DNA from: Bacteroidota bacterium
GTDB taxonomy: Bacteria > Bacteroidota > Bacteroidia > Chitinophagales > Chitinophagaceae
Assembly (NCBI GenBank): GCA_023422835.1
Contig: JAFAGI010000011.1
Span: 62,001 to 126,000 of the forward strand
Direction of reading: 5' to 3'
DNA length: 64,000 nucleotides
Shown here piece after piece: positions 25,919 through 34,894 of the stretch. Position numbers and translations under genes: made by a program. The notes below the pieces were generated by a model. The model ran no database searches, had not been told where the DNA came from, and worked only from the letters and a program-made list of their open reading frames with translations. Within the stretch, counting starts at the first letter, position 1. Each line of letters begins with the position of its first letter.

Positions 25919-28900
25919 TTATAAAGTAATATCAATTCCAAATCCATAATATATGGGTGTAGGGTATGCTCTTGCACTGTTTGCGCCATCGTTTATGAGA
26001 TTATTATTAAACTCTGTTGTTTCCGGGTCCATAAAATTGAGCTTGGAAAACGTGAGTAAATTTTGCACTGACATATATGCACGCAGGCCTTTCAGCTTTG
26101 CTTTGTCAAGCACTGTCTTAGGCAGTGAATAACCCAATTGGATGTTTTTCACTCTCAGGTAAGCAGCGTCGAATAAATACATATCGGAGCCTTGGCGATA
26201 GTTGTTGGTAACAGACTGGCTTCCTGCCGCTGCTATGCGCGGGAAACGCGCATCCGTGTTGAAAGGTGTCCAGAAGTCAAGCTGGTGTTTATACAGTATC
26301 TGTGCATAATTGAAGTGAAACGGCTCTATAAGTTCACCTCTAAGCGCCGCGGTTCTTTTACCTACACCCTGCAGAAATACCATCAGGTCAATTCCTTTGA
26401 AAGTAACATTGTAAGTCAAACCGTAATTTAGTCTCGGAAAGCCGTTACCCAGAATAAACAGATCAGCATCATTGATTACTCCGTCCTGGTTATAATCCAC
26501 ATACTTATTATCGCCGATGCCAACTGTTAAGCCTGCGGGGCGCGGAGCGTTGAGCACATCGTCCAGATTTTGTATGTAGCCGTCTCTTTTATATCCTACA
26601 TAAGAGCGGAAAGGAACGCCTTCTTTTAGAATAATGCGCATTTCTTCCGCGCCACGTATTTCTGTATTTCCACCAAAATCCAATACTTTGTTTTTGTTAT
26701 CGCCGAGGTTAAAGCTGATGCGGTGATTGAAGAGCCTACCTGCTTTGTTATAGGTAGCGTTGATCTCCCATCCCTCATTTCTCAACTTCCCTGCATTATA
26801 ATCAGGAAAAGTAGCGCCAAATGTTCCCGGCACGGCAGGCGGGATAAGGATGTCTGAAGTAATCCTGTTGAAATAATCGAAAGACAATTCCAGTGCACGG
26901 TTAAAGAAGGTTGCATCAATACCAATATTGGTTGTTGCAGATTTTTCCCAACTGATGTCGGGATTGTTGGGCGAAACGCCTGTACCGCCTACAGGAACAT
27001 TGTTGAATGCATAAGCATTGTTGTATAAGAAGTAGCGGTAAATATACTGGTAATTGCCGATGTTCTGATTGCCTAAAATACCGTATGAACCTCTCAGCTT
27101 AAGATCGCCGACATTTTGCTTGTAGGCCTGCATAAAATCTTCATTTGTGATGCGGTAGCCCAGCGAAATAGAAGGGAAGAAGCCCCAGCGGTTGTAGCCA
27201 GGAAATCTGGAAGATCCGTCGAAGCGGAAGCTGAATTCGCCATAATATTTATTGCTGTAGTTATAAGATGCCCTGCCGAAAAAAGAGTTCAGGCTGTTTT
27301 GGTTATTGTCAGATAATGAATTGTATGAATCCGTCCATACAACCGTACCATCGCCGGGAATACCCAGTTCAGGATCAGTGAATTTTTTATGTACTCCGTT
27401 AGCAAAATAATTATATGACTCATTGGATGCGCCCAGCAGGAGGGCTGTGTTGTGCAAACCAAATCTTTTCTTAGCTTCTAAAAGTAATTGTGTGTTGTAG
27501 AAAACGCCTTTAGAGTTTCTGTCCCACACGTCACGATCAGCATTGGCAGTACCGCGCGGATAAAAATTAACCTGCATCAGGCGCTCTACCTGGTGGTTTG
27601 CTGTTTGATCGAAGCCAAAAACGCCTCTGATGTTGAGCCAGTCTGTGATATCGTAAGCGGCAATAAAATTGCCCAGTATATTATCATTGTTATAATTCCT
27701 GTATCCTCCTGCCTCCAGAAGACCCAGCGGGCTAAACTCAGTGAGCACGTCGTTGATAAGGTATCTGCCAAGACTATCTTTCAAAAGATAATAAGGCGGC
27801 AACCTTCGGGCGTCTGCAATCAGGTTTGAAGTGAAGTTAGAGTGGTCTTTGCCAAAGCTCTTATTGTAGGCAATGTTTGTCGTTAATTTTACCTTGCCGA
27901 TTGTATTGGTCATGTTTACACGGAAGTTGTATCTTTCCCATCCTTTTCTGGGGCCTACGAGGTTGCTTTCCTGATTGGTATAGCCGCCGGAAACGAGGAA
28001 TGTGGTTCTTTCATTGCCCCCGCTTACGCTGATGTTGTGATTGTGCTGTATGGAATTTTTCAAAATCGTGTAGAGCGCCCATTCATAATCACCCTGCTGC
28101 TGCCTTTCCCTGATCTGTTGTGGCGAAAATATCGGTGCATTGCCTGCGTTGATCTCTGACTGGTTTCTTAGAATCATATTCTCATAGCCTTTTACGGGCT
28201 TGTATGGAATGTTGGGCACCTGCACGCCTACAAGCCCATTGTAGTTGACAGTAACCGGGGTATTGCGTCTTCCGGACTTTGTAGTGATCAATATTACGCC
28301 ATTGGAAGACCTGGAGCCGTAAATAGCAGCTGTGCCGGCATCTTTCAATACAGAAACATTATCAATATCAGCAGGATTCAGCAGGTTGATATCGCCGCCA
28401 ACAACACCATCAATCACCACTAATGGTGAATTATCCTGCATAGAATTAATGCCGCGGATGTTGATATTCATTGCACCGCCCGGCTCCATGTTGCGCTGCT
28501 GGATAATGAGCGCCGGCGAAGTACCCTGTAAGGCTTGTGTGGTATTAACGGCCGGCTTCCCCTGGATGGCTTCTGCTGCTACCTTGTCAAGCGCGCCCAC
28601 CACATCTGCACGCCTTTGCGTGCCATAACCTACAACTACCACTTCTCCCAGTTCGGCAGCCTGCTCGGCAAGACGGATCATTACCGTGTTTTTTCCTGGG
28701 GTGTTGATCCTGTAATTGATCAATGAATCAGCTGCATAACCAACATACTCAAAAAACAGATCATAAGTGTTGCCAGGTGTCACGTTGGGATAATTAAAAA
28801 TCCCTTCTGTATTGGTTGTAGTAAAATGGCTTTCACCGGTATCATCATGAACAACCCTGATGGAAACCCCGGCTAATGGTTCTCCGTTGGCAGAGAGAAC

Positions 28901-28996
28901 CGTTCCTTCTATTGTTGTTGTTTCCTGTGCCTGCACAAACCCGGCAGAGAAACATAACAACAACAAGGTCACGATCATTTTGTGTTTTACTTTCAT
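25919..28996 (-). CDS. SusC/RagA family TonB-linked outer-membrane transporter
   Basis: A 1025-residue SusC-type transporter. Signal peptide to about residue 23; carboxypeptidase-regulatory-like domain (25-110, TTIEGTVLSANGEPLAGVSI); the SusC plug begins EVVVVGYGTQRRADVVGAL and includes IRGINSMQDNSPLVVIDGV and the VLKDAGTAAIYGSRSSNGVI signature; the remainder is a 22-strand barrel. It imports oligosaccharides through the outer membrane using TonB. It heads the SusCDE-GH76-GH125 run, and the ECF sigma/FecR pair directly upstream probably controls it. Confidence 0.96.
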   Translation of the reverse strand: MKVKHKMIVTLLLLCFSAGFVQAQETTTIEGTVLSANGEPLAGVSIRVVHDDTGESHFTTTNTEGIFNYPNVTPGNTYDLFFEYVGYAADSLINYRINTPGKNTVMIRLAEQAAELGEVVVVGYGTQRRADVVGALDKVAAEAIQGKPAVNTTQALQGTSPALIIQQRNMEPGGAMNINIRGINSMQDNSPLVVIDGVVGGDINLLNPADIDNVSVLKDAGTAAIYGSRSSNGVILITTKSGRRNTPVTVNYNGLVGVQVPNIPYKPVKGYENMILRNQSEINAGNAPIFSPQQIRERQQQGDYEWALYTILKNSIQHNHNISVSGGNERTTFLVSGGYTNQESNLVGPRKGWERYNFRVNMTNTIGKVKLTTNIAYNKSFGKDHSNFTSNLIADARRLPPYYLLKDSLGRYLINDVLTEFSPLGLLEAGGYRNYNNDNILGNFIAAYDITDWLNIRGVFGFDQTANHQVERLMQVNFYPRGTANADRDVWDRNSKGVFYNTQLLLEAKKRFGLHNTALLLGASNESYNYFANGVHKKFTDPELGIPGDGTVVWTDSYNSLSDNNQNSLNSFFGRASYNYSNKYYGEFSFRFDGSSRFPGYNRWGFFPSISLGYRITNEDFMQAYKQNVGDLKLRGSYGILGNQNIGNYQYIYRYFLYNNAYAFNNVPVGGTGVSPNNPDISWEKSATTNIGIDATFFNRALELSFDYFNRITSDILIPPAVPGTFGATFPDYNAGKLRNEGWEINATYNKAGRLFNHRISFNLGDNKNKVLDFGGNTEIRGAEEMRIILKEGVPFRSYVGYKRDGYIQNLDDVLNAPRPAGLTVGIGDNKYVDYNQDGVINDADLFILGNGFPRLNYGLTYNVTFKGIDLMVFLQGVGKRTAALRGELIEPFHFNYAQILYKHQLDFWTPFNTDARFPRIAAAGSQSVTNNYRQGSDMYLFDAAYLRVKNIQLGYSLPKTVLDKAKLKGLRAYMSVQNLLTFSKLNFMDPETTEFNNNLINDGANSARAYPTPIYYGFGIDITL

Positions 28997-29048
28997 TCGT
29001 TTATGTTTTATTGTTATTAATAGCCCGGATAGAATTTCTAAAGAATTT

Positions 29049-30497
29049 TTATTTATAGATCAAAAATCTTTCAGAAGTAACCGAATACCGCAGATCGTTT
29101 ATTTTACACAAATGTTTTATTGATTTATCTACAGGGAGATTGTGGTATATTTTCCCGGTAAATAAATTTTGCGAAATGCCTTCCTCCATCTGTATCTGTA
29201 TCTGGTGATACTTCTTTAGCTCGCCGAAAACTTCCTGAATAGTAGCATACCTGAATTCTATAAATTCTTTATTTACAAAAATTTCTTTTTTAAATTTTGT
29301 ATCAGCCGTTCCGGAAACTTTTACAGCCGGAGTGGTGTATAAATTATTCCTGATGAATGGCTGCACGCTGCTTTGCCGTGCCGCCGGAGGATCTGAGACC
29401 AAAGATTTTTGTTTCATGAAAATAGTATCGTTCTCAGGGCTACGCTTCAACATGAATTGCAGATTATTCAATTCGCTTATTTTCCTGATGATGGTTTCGA
29501 TGGAATCTTTTATATAAATTTTGCCGGTAAACTGGCTGTTGGAAAGAATGGCTTTATCAACCACAATTTTTACATTGAAATAATTTTCCAGTATGGCAAA
29601 AACATCCGTCACCGGCGTATAAGAAAATTGCAGCGCATATTCATTGATGTTTACCACAGCGGCTTCTTTTTTGATCTGGTTTAATGCACCTGTTTCTTGC
29701 GTAATGCGCTTCTGTAAGGTATTATCATGCAACGCAGTAGTGCCGGCAATTTTGTTGACAATAAAATCCTGATTGGGGTAGAGTACCACATCCTTAAAAG
29801 TAAAATCCGCTGAAACAGGGCTTAACAGCACTTTTCCTTCTACAAGTTTTACGCTGATAATGTTTTCATTTGTTTGATTGCAAACCCAGAATTCGGTTCC
29901 CAGAGCGGTAATGCCCACACCGCCCTCATGTACTTTGAATGGATGCTGCGCGTCTTTAGACACTTTGAAATAAGCATCCCCTTTGAGATAAATATTTCTG
30001 GCTTTTGTGAAACTGGAAAGATATTTTATTTCCGCTTTTGGCTTTAAAATTACTGTTGAGCCATCAGGAAGCTGCACATGCATTACTTCACTACCGGAGT
30101 TTGCAATTGTTTTTTGAAACTGGTTGATGAAAGAGCCGTCAGTGGTTTGCGCAAGCTCGCCGGAAAGCTGGGGTAAAACGCTTTCTTTATCGTTTCTGAT
30201 AAAAAATAAGGCAATAAAAAATCCTGTAATGCACGCTGCTGCAAGTGCTTTAAAGAAAATTTTTCTGGTCGCCGGTTTATCGATGTTTTTGAAAACTTTT
30301 GCTTTTATCCTTGTCTTTACGCGCGCGGGCAGGTGAAAATTACCTGAGGCAATAGATTCAAATTCACTTTGGCCCAAATACTTTTCTAAAAGCTCAGGAT
30401 ACTTTTCTAAAATATCCAATACTTGTTCTGCTTCTTCTGCAGAACATTTATTGTCTATAAATCGCCTGATTAATGTGTCGAATGATTTGTTCATCAA
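29049..30497 (-). CDS. FecR family anti-sigma protein with two DUF4974 domains
   Basis: A 482-residue inner-membrane anti-sigma factor. An N-terminal cytoplasmic helix region (1-75) binds the sigma factor; one TM lies at about 81-99; the periplasmic FecR domain is at about 132-232 (VQLPDGSTVILKPKAEIKY, LKGDAYFKV, ITALGTEFWV). It is followed by two copies of the DUF4974 domain (about 288-360 and 412-482), each with the pattern [FV]xxxL..Y....I.........FTGKIY. Most relatives have one. DUF4974 is related to the STN-like signalling domain that contacts TonB receptors. It precedes susC by 52 bases and follows the ECF sigma gene. Confidence 0.9.
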   Translation of the reverse strand: MMNKSFDTLIRRFIDNKCSAEEAEQVLDILEKYPELLEKYLGQSEFESIASGNFHLPARVKTRIKAKVFKNIDKPATRKIFFKALAAACITGFFIALFFIRNDKESVLPQLSGELAQTTDGSFINQFQKTIANSGSEVMHVQLPDGSTVILKPKAEIKYLSSFTKARNIYLKGDAYFKVSKDAQHPFKVHEGGVGITALGTEFWVCNQTNENIISVKLVEGKVLLSPVSADFTFKDVVLYPNQDFIVNKIAGTTALHDNTLQKRITQETGALNQIKKEAAVVNINEYALQFSYTPVTDVFAILENYFNVKIVVDKAILSNSQFTGKIYIKDSIETIIRKISELNNLQFMLKRSPENDTIFMKQKSLVSDPPAARQSSVQPFIRNNLYTTPAVKVSGTADTKFKKEIFVNKEFIEFRYATIQEVFGELKKYHQIQIQMEEGISQNLFTGKIYHNLPVDKSIKHLCKINDLRYSVTSERFLIYK

Positions 30498-30743
30498 ACA
30501 TAATAACGTGCTACCTTACAAATTCCCTATTTTTTAAAAAAAAGCTGGATTACTTGTTGAAAAAAAGAATCAAACCTATAGTGTATGGCGCAGAACTCAT
30601 ATGAAGAGAGGGATGAATAAATGCTGCCCGGCAGAAATGAGAATGAAAAACAATCCGGTAACTATAATGCTAAACAAAACAATGTTATAAAGCTGAGGTA
30701 TTGCCCATAAGAATGAGGGTGTATAATAGCTAACAGCTTCATG

Positions 30744-31289
30744 TTATTTCAGGAAAAGTAAAATAATCATTGCCGACATCATTTTCCTCAATTGCTTCAT
30801 AGCCTGGTAAATATGATTATCTACGGTTTTTGGGGAAATATCCAGAATGGTAGCAATCTGCTTGTAGGAGTAACCTTTAAACTGAAAAAGTTCAAAAATT
30901 TTTTTTCTTGTTTTCGGCAGTTTGTTGATGCTCAAGTGGAGTTTTTTTATCAACTGCTCACTTTCTTCATAGTTAATATTATCTTTCAGTTCTTCAGCAG
31001 GTTCTCCCTGATGGGAAAGATTTTCATACAGCTTACGCATTGTTGACTGTTTGCGCAACCAGTCAATAAGCACCAGCCGCGCTTTGTGGAAAAGTTGTAT
31101 TTTTTCAGGTACTTCGGTTGATAAAGAAGATCTGTACTCCCAAAATTTTATGAAGGTTTGCTGTGTAAGTTCTTCCGCATCAGGGTAGGATTTGGTTTTT
31201 TTAAGAAAATAAAAAAACAAACATTCATTATACTTGTTGAAAAAAAACTCAAAAACTTCTGGGTTGTTATTTTTTATTTCTTCAATCAT
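30744..31289 (-). CDS. ECF RNA polymerase sigma factor (sigma-70 family)
   Basis: A 181-residue ECF sigma factor with region 2 (FEFFFNKYNECLFFYFLKKT..DAEELTQQTFIKFWEYR) and region 4 (LPKTRKKIFELFQFKGYSYKQIATILDISPKTVDNHIYQAMKQLR, a helix-turn-helix). The C-terminal ending MMSAMIILLFLK is hydrophobic, common in Bacteroidota ECFs next to FecR. It probably switches on the mannan locus when FecR releases it. A 246-base gap without a gene separates it from fecR. Confidence 0.93.
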   Translation of the reverse strand: MIEEIKNNNPEVFEFFFNKYNECLFFYFLKKTKSYPDAEELTQQTFIKFWEYRSSLSTEVPEKIQLFHKARLVLIDWLRKQSTMRKLYENLSHQGEPAEELKDNINYEESEQLIKKLHLSINKLPKTRKKIFELFQFKGYSYKQIATILDISPKTVDNHIYQAMKQLRKMMSAMIILLFLK

Positions 31290-31505
31290 TTACGCTGATG
31301 TTATATAATATCCGATCATAAAGATACTTATTATTCTTCTTATTGATAAACTATTTGTTGCAAGATCTCGTAGTTACTTAAAGCAGCACGATCACAATGT
31401 AAAAAATAAATTGCGTTATCTATAATTGTATTATAATATACCCGCACCTGTTAGGCTGATAGCTTACCTTCTACAACGATAACAGATTAAATAGTATCGA
31501 AATCA

Positions 31506-31536
31506 TTGGCTTTTTAGGTTTTTACAACTAAATTTG
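31506..31536 (+). promoter_or_regulatory. Promoter of the GH2 gene
   Basis: TTG (31506-31508) is followed after 20 bases by TAAATTTG (31529-31536), a good match to the Bacteroidota consensus. It lies about 50 bases before the GH2 start, in the divergent gap to the ECF sigma gene. Confidence 0.6.
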
Positions 31537-31587
31537 ACCGGTTCAGATATATCATACAAATATTTATTTACATAAAATACATTTCTG

Positions 31588-34083
31588 ATGAAGCGCTTCT
31601 TTCTATTTTTTACGCTGATATTTTCTGGGGCATACTATGCAACCCATGCACAAAACCGTTCTGAATTCCTGTTAGAAAAAAACTGGAAATTCTCCAGGGA
31701 AGAAAGCACTGATTTTATGCAGCCCACATTTGACGACAGCAAATGGCAAACAGTAACCGTACCGCATGACTGGGCTATCTACGGCCCGTTTAGCCCGAAC
31801 AACGATATGCAAAATGTTGCCATTTTACAAGACGGGCAGACCAAAGCTACTGAACATGCTGGTCGCACGGGCGGCTTGCCTTTTGTGGGTATAGGGTTGT
31901 ATCGCATACAGTTCGATATCCCTCAGTTTAAAAAAGGAAAACGGGTAACTGTTTTGTTCGATGGTGCCATGGCCAATTCACAGGTATATGTCAACGGAAA
32001 GAAAGCAGGCGAATGGCCCTATGGGTACAACTCCTTTCATTTTGATATAACCGATTATGTTTTAGAAGGACAGAAAAATACCCTTGCCGTACATTTGATG
32101 AACAGGCCTGAACAATCCCGCTGGTATCCCGGCGCAGGCTTGTACCGCAATGTGCATGTAATTGTTACAGATCCCGTACATATTCCTGTATGGGGCAGCT
32201 ATATTACCACACCCGTAGTAAGAAAAGATTTTGCCCGTATAAATCTGAAAACCAAAATTGAAAACGCTGATAAAAACGGTGTTTATATTTTAGAAACTGT
32301 TATCAAGGACGCGAATGGTAAACTCGTAAGCACAAATAAGGTAAACCTTACAACATATGATGAAGGCGAATTTGAGCAAAATTTTGTTGTACTTAATCCT
32401 GTTTTATGGTCAATAGATAATCCTGTTTTATACACTGCCGAATCTAAGTTGTACAATGCAGACCTGCTTGTTGATACCTATAATACCAGGTTTGGCATAC
32501 GCTCTATTGAATTAAGGCCAAACGACGGATTCTACTTAAATGGTGAAAAAACAGTATTTCGGGGAGTATGCAATCACCACGACCTGGGGCCTCTGGGCGC
32601 GGCTGTAAATGATGCAGCCATTCGCAGGCAAATAAGCATAATGAAAGATATGGGTGTAAATGCCATTCGTACCTCCCACAACATGCCTGCACCCGAACTG
32701 GTGCGCGCCTGCGATGAAATGGGTATGATGCTGATGGTAGAAACTTTTGATGAATGGAAGCAGCCTAAAGTAGCCAATGGTTACAATCTTTTTTGGGATA
32801 AGTGGGCTGAAAAAGATCTGGTAAATTTATTGCACAATTTCCGGAATAATCCTTCTGTTGTGATGTGGTGTATTGGCAATGAGGTGCCGGAGCAGGCAAA
32901 TGGCACAGAAGGACCAAAAAGAAATAAATTTTTACAGGATATATGCCACCGGGAAGATCCAACCAGGCCTGTGACCAACGGAATGGACAATCCGGGAGCA
33001 GTTACAGCTAATAATTTTGCTGCAATAATGGATGTGGCTGGTTTTAATTACCGTCCGCATTTATACCATGAAAATTATAAAAAGCTGCCTCAGCAATTGA
33101 TACTGGGTAGTGAAACTGCATCAACGGTAAGCTCCAGGGGCATCTACAAATTCCCGGTAGAAAGGAAATCGATGGTAAAATATCCCGATCACCAGGCATC
33201 TTCTTACGATGTGGAGCATTGCGGCTGGAGCAATCTGCCCGAAGATGATTTTATTCAGCACGAAGATCTGCCGTATGCTATCGGCGAGTTTGTATGGACA
33301 GGATTCGATTACCTGGGAGAACCTACACCATACTATACCGACTGGCCAAGCCACAGCTCCCTGTTCGGCATTGTAGATCTGGCGGGTATTCCCAAAGACA
33401 GGTTTTATTTGTATCGCAGTCACTGGAACAAAAAAGCAGAAACGCTGCACATATTGCCGCACTGGAACTGGAAGGGCCGCGAAGGTGAAATAACACCGGT
33501 ATTTGTTTATACCAATCATCCTTCCGCCGAATTGTTTATCAATGGAAAAAGCCAGGGAAAACGCACCAAAGACCTCAGCGTGAAAAGAGATTCAAGCGCC
33601 AATAAAGAAGCCGAAAAAACTTTTGAACGTCAGAAAAGATACCGGTTAATGTGGATGGATACCAAATATGAACCCGGGACAATAAAAGTAGTGGCATATG
33701 ATGCCAATGGAAAAGCGGTAGCTGAGAAAGAAATGAAAACTGCCGGAAAGCCACATCGCATAGATCTTTCCGTGGACAGGACCCATATTAAAGCAGACGG
33801 GAAAGATCTTGCTTTCATCAACGTAAAAATAGTAGACAAAGAGGGCAACTTCTGCCCCGACGAGACAAGGCAGATCAACTTTAAGGTGGCCGGTGCAGGA
33901 AATTACAAAGCTGCGGCCAACGGCAACCCAGCCAGCCTGGAATCGTTTCAGGCGCGTTCTATGAAATTGTTTAGCGGGCAATTAACAGCTATAGTACAAT
34001 CCGGAGAAAATCCCGGCAACATTATTTTTGAAGCAAGCGCCAAAGGTGTGCGAAGCGCTAAAATAAATATTCATACGAAATAA
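31588..34083 (+). CDS. GH2 family glycoside hydrolase (beta-galactosidase type)
   Basis: An 831-residue secreted GH2 enzyme. Signal peptide to about residue 21; jelly-roll sugar-binding domain (25-190, WQTVTVPHDWAIYGPF, GLYRIQFDIP); Ig-like domain (about 200-305); TIM barrel with acid/base Glu in WCIGNEVPEQ and nucleophile Glu in LILGSETAS; then C-terminal DUF4982-like and Ig-like domains (HPSAELFINGKSQG, VDRTHIKADGKDLAFINV). Architecture fits Bacteroidota beta-galactosidase-type GH2 enzymes; the sugar specificity is not certain and could relate to side chains of a mannan. Divergent from the mannan locus. Confidence 0.9.
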   Translation: MKRFFLFFTLIFSGAYYATHAQNRSEFLLEKNWKFSREESTDFMQPTFDDSKWQTVTVPHDWAIYGPFSPNNDMQNVAILQDGQTKATEHAGRTGGLPFVGIGLYRIQFDIPQFKKGKRVTVLFDGAMANSQVYVNGKKAGEWPYGYNSFHFDITDYVLEGQKNTLAVHLMNRPEQSRWYPGAGLYRNVHVIVTDPVHIPVWGSYITTPVVRKDFARINLKTKIENADKNGVYILETVIKDANGKLVSTNKVNLTTYDEGEFEQNFVVLNPVLWSIDNPVLYTAESKLYNADLLVDTYNTRFGIRSIELRPNDGFYLNGEKTVFRGVCNHHDLGPLGAAVNDAAIRRQISIMKDMGVNAIRTSHNMPAPELVRACDEMGMMLMVETFDEWKQPKVANGYNLFWDKWAEKDLVNLLHNFRNNPSVVMWCIGNEVPEQANGTEGPKRNKFLQDICHREDPTRPVTNGMDNPGAVTANNFAAIMDVAGFNYRPHLYHENYKKLPQQLILGSETASTVSSRGIYKFPVERKSMVKYPDHQASSYDVEHCGWSNLPEDDFIQHEDLPYAIGEFVWTGFDYLGEPTPYYTDWPSHSSLFGIVDLAGIPKDRFYLYRSHWNKKAETLHILPHWNWKGREGEITPVFVYTNHPSAELFINGKSQGKRTKDLSVKRDSSANKEAEKTFERQKRYRLMWMDTKYEPGTIKVVAYDANGKAVAEKEMKTAGKPHRIDLSVDRTHIKADGKDLAFINVKIVDKEGNFCPDETRQINFKVAGAGNYKAAANGNPASLESFQARSMKLFSGQLTAIVQSGENPGNIIFEASAKGVRSAKINIHTK

Positions 34084-34438
34084 CCATGCCGCCTTAGGCG
34101 GGGCCAGTAAGGAATGCTTATTTATCGCGACAACTGAAAAATAAATAAAATACATACATGCAAAGGAACATGTTAATCCCGATAGCTACCGGCAGGAACG
34201 AACGTATAAGCGAAGTGACCCTCCGAGAGCTATCGGAAACAAGAAAACCCGCCTGGCTGTGGGCGATTAAAAACAGATAAAATAAGGTCATAATGCGCTT
34301 AGTCTAACTAGTAAAATATTACCTTTCCGGATGTGTAAAAGAGCCTGTATAGATAACCATTAAACAATCAATATGGATGGCTGCACTTGATCTTATCCAA
34401 AATGTATTATCTTTAATAATCTTAAACTACTCAAACAT
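34084..34438. other. Intergenic stretch with structured elements
   Basis: No gene seen in 355 bases. Three items stand out: the palindrome CCGCC-TTA-GGCGG at 34090-34102, just after the GH2 stop and without a T run; the arms CCGATAGCT (34179-34187) and AGCTATCGG (34228-34236), a nine-base inverted repeat enclosing 40 bases, akin to the palindrome at 16371; and an AT-rich run-up to osmC. The paired arms look like a dispersed intergenic element rather than a terminator. Confidence 0.5.
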
Positions 34439-34846
34439 ATGACATCAAAAATAGTTTACAAAGGCGATCTCAGAACGGAAATGACGCACTTGCAGAGTGG
34501 GTCCACAGTACAGACAGACGCTCCGGTAGATAACCAGGGCAGGGGAGAATTATTTTCACCTACAGACCTGGTGGCCACGGGCTTAGGCAGTTGCATGATG
34601 ACCATCATGGGCATTAAAGCACAAAGCATAGACATTGATCTTACAGGTACGGAAATGCATGTGACCAAGATTATGGCTCAAGATCCAAGGAGGATTGTAG
34701 AGATACAGATTGAAGTAGATTTTCCTGATCGTTTATCTACCCTGGATGAGAAGCAAAAAACGATTATTGAAAAAGCCGGCCTTACCTGTCCGGTGGCTAA
34801 AAGCCTGCATCCAGACATTGTACAGGCCATAAATTTCTCATGGTAG
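34439..34846 (+). CDS. OsmC family peroxide-reducing protein
   Basis: A 135-residue OsmC/Ohr-superfamily protein. The two redox cysteines are present, Cys52 in LGSCMMTIMG and Cys118 in AGLTCPVAKSL, with the conserved SPTDLVATGLGSC approach. These proteins reduce organic hydroperoxides or related electrophiles in the cytoplasm. The size and motif fit the short OsmC clade (YhfA-like) rather than Ohr. It stands before the E1 gene with a 48-base gap. Confidence 0.9.
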   Translation: MTSKIVYKGDLRTEMTHLQSGSTVQTDAPVDNQGRGELFSPTDLVATGLGSCMMTIMGIKAQSIDIDLTGTEMHVTKIMAQDPRRIVEIQIEVDFPDRLSTLDEKQKTIIEKAGLTCPVAKSLHPDIVQAINFSW

Positions 34847-34894
34847 ATCAGGCTTTAAACAAATCTCTAAAACATTTTTTGCTATATTCGTACA

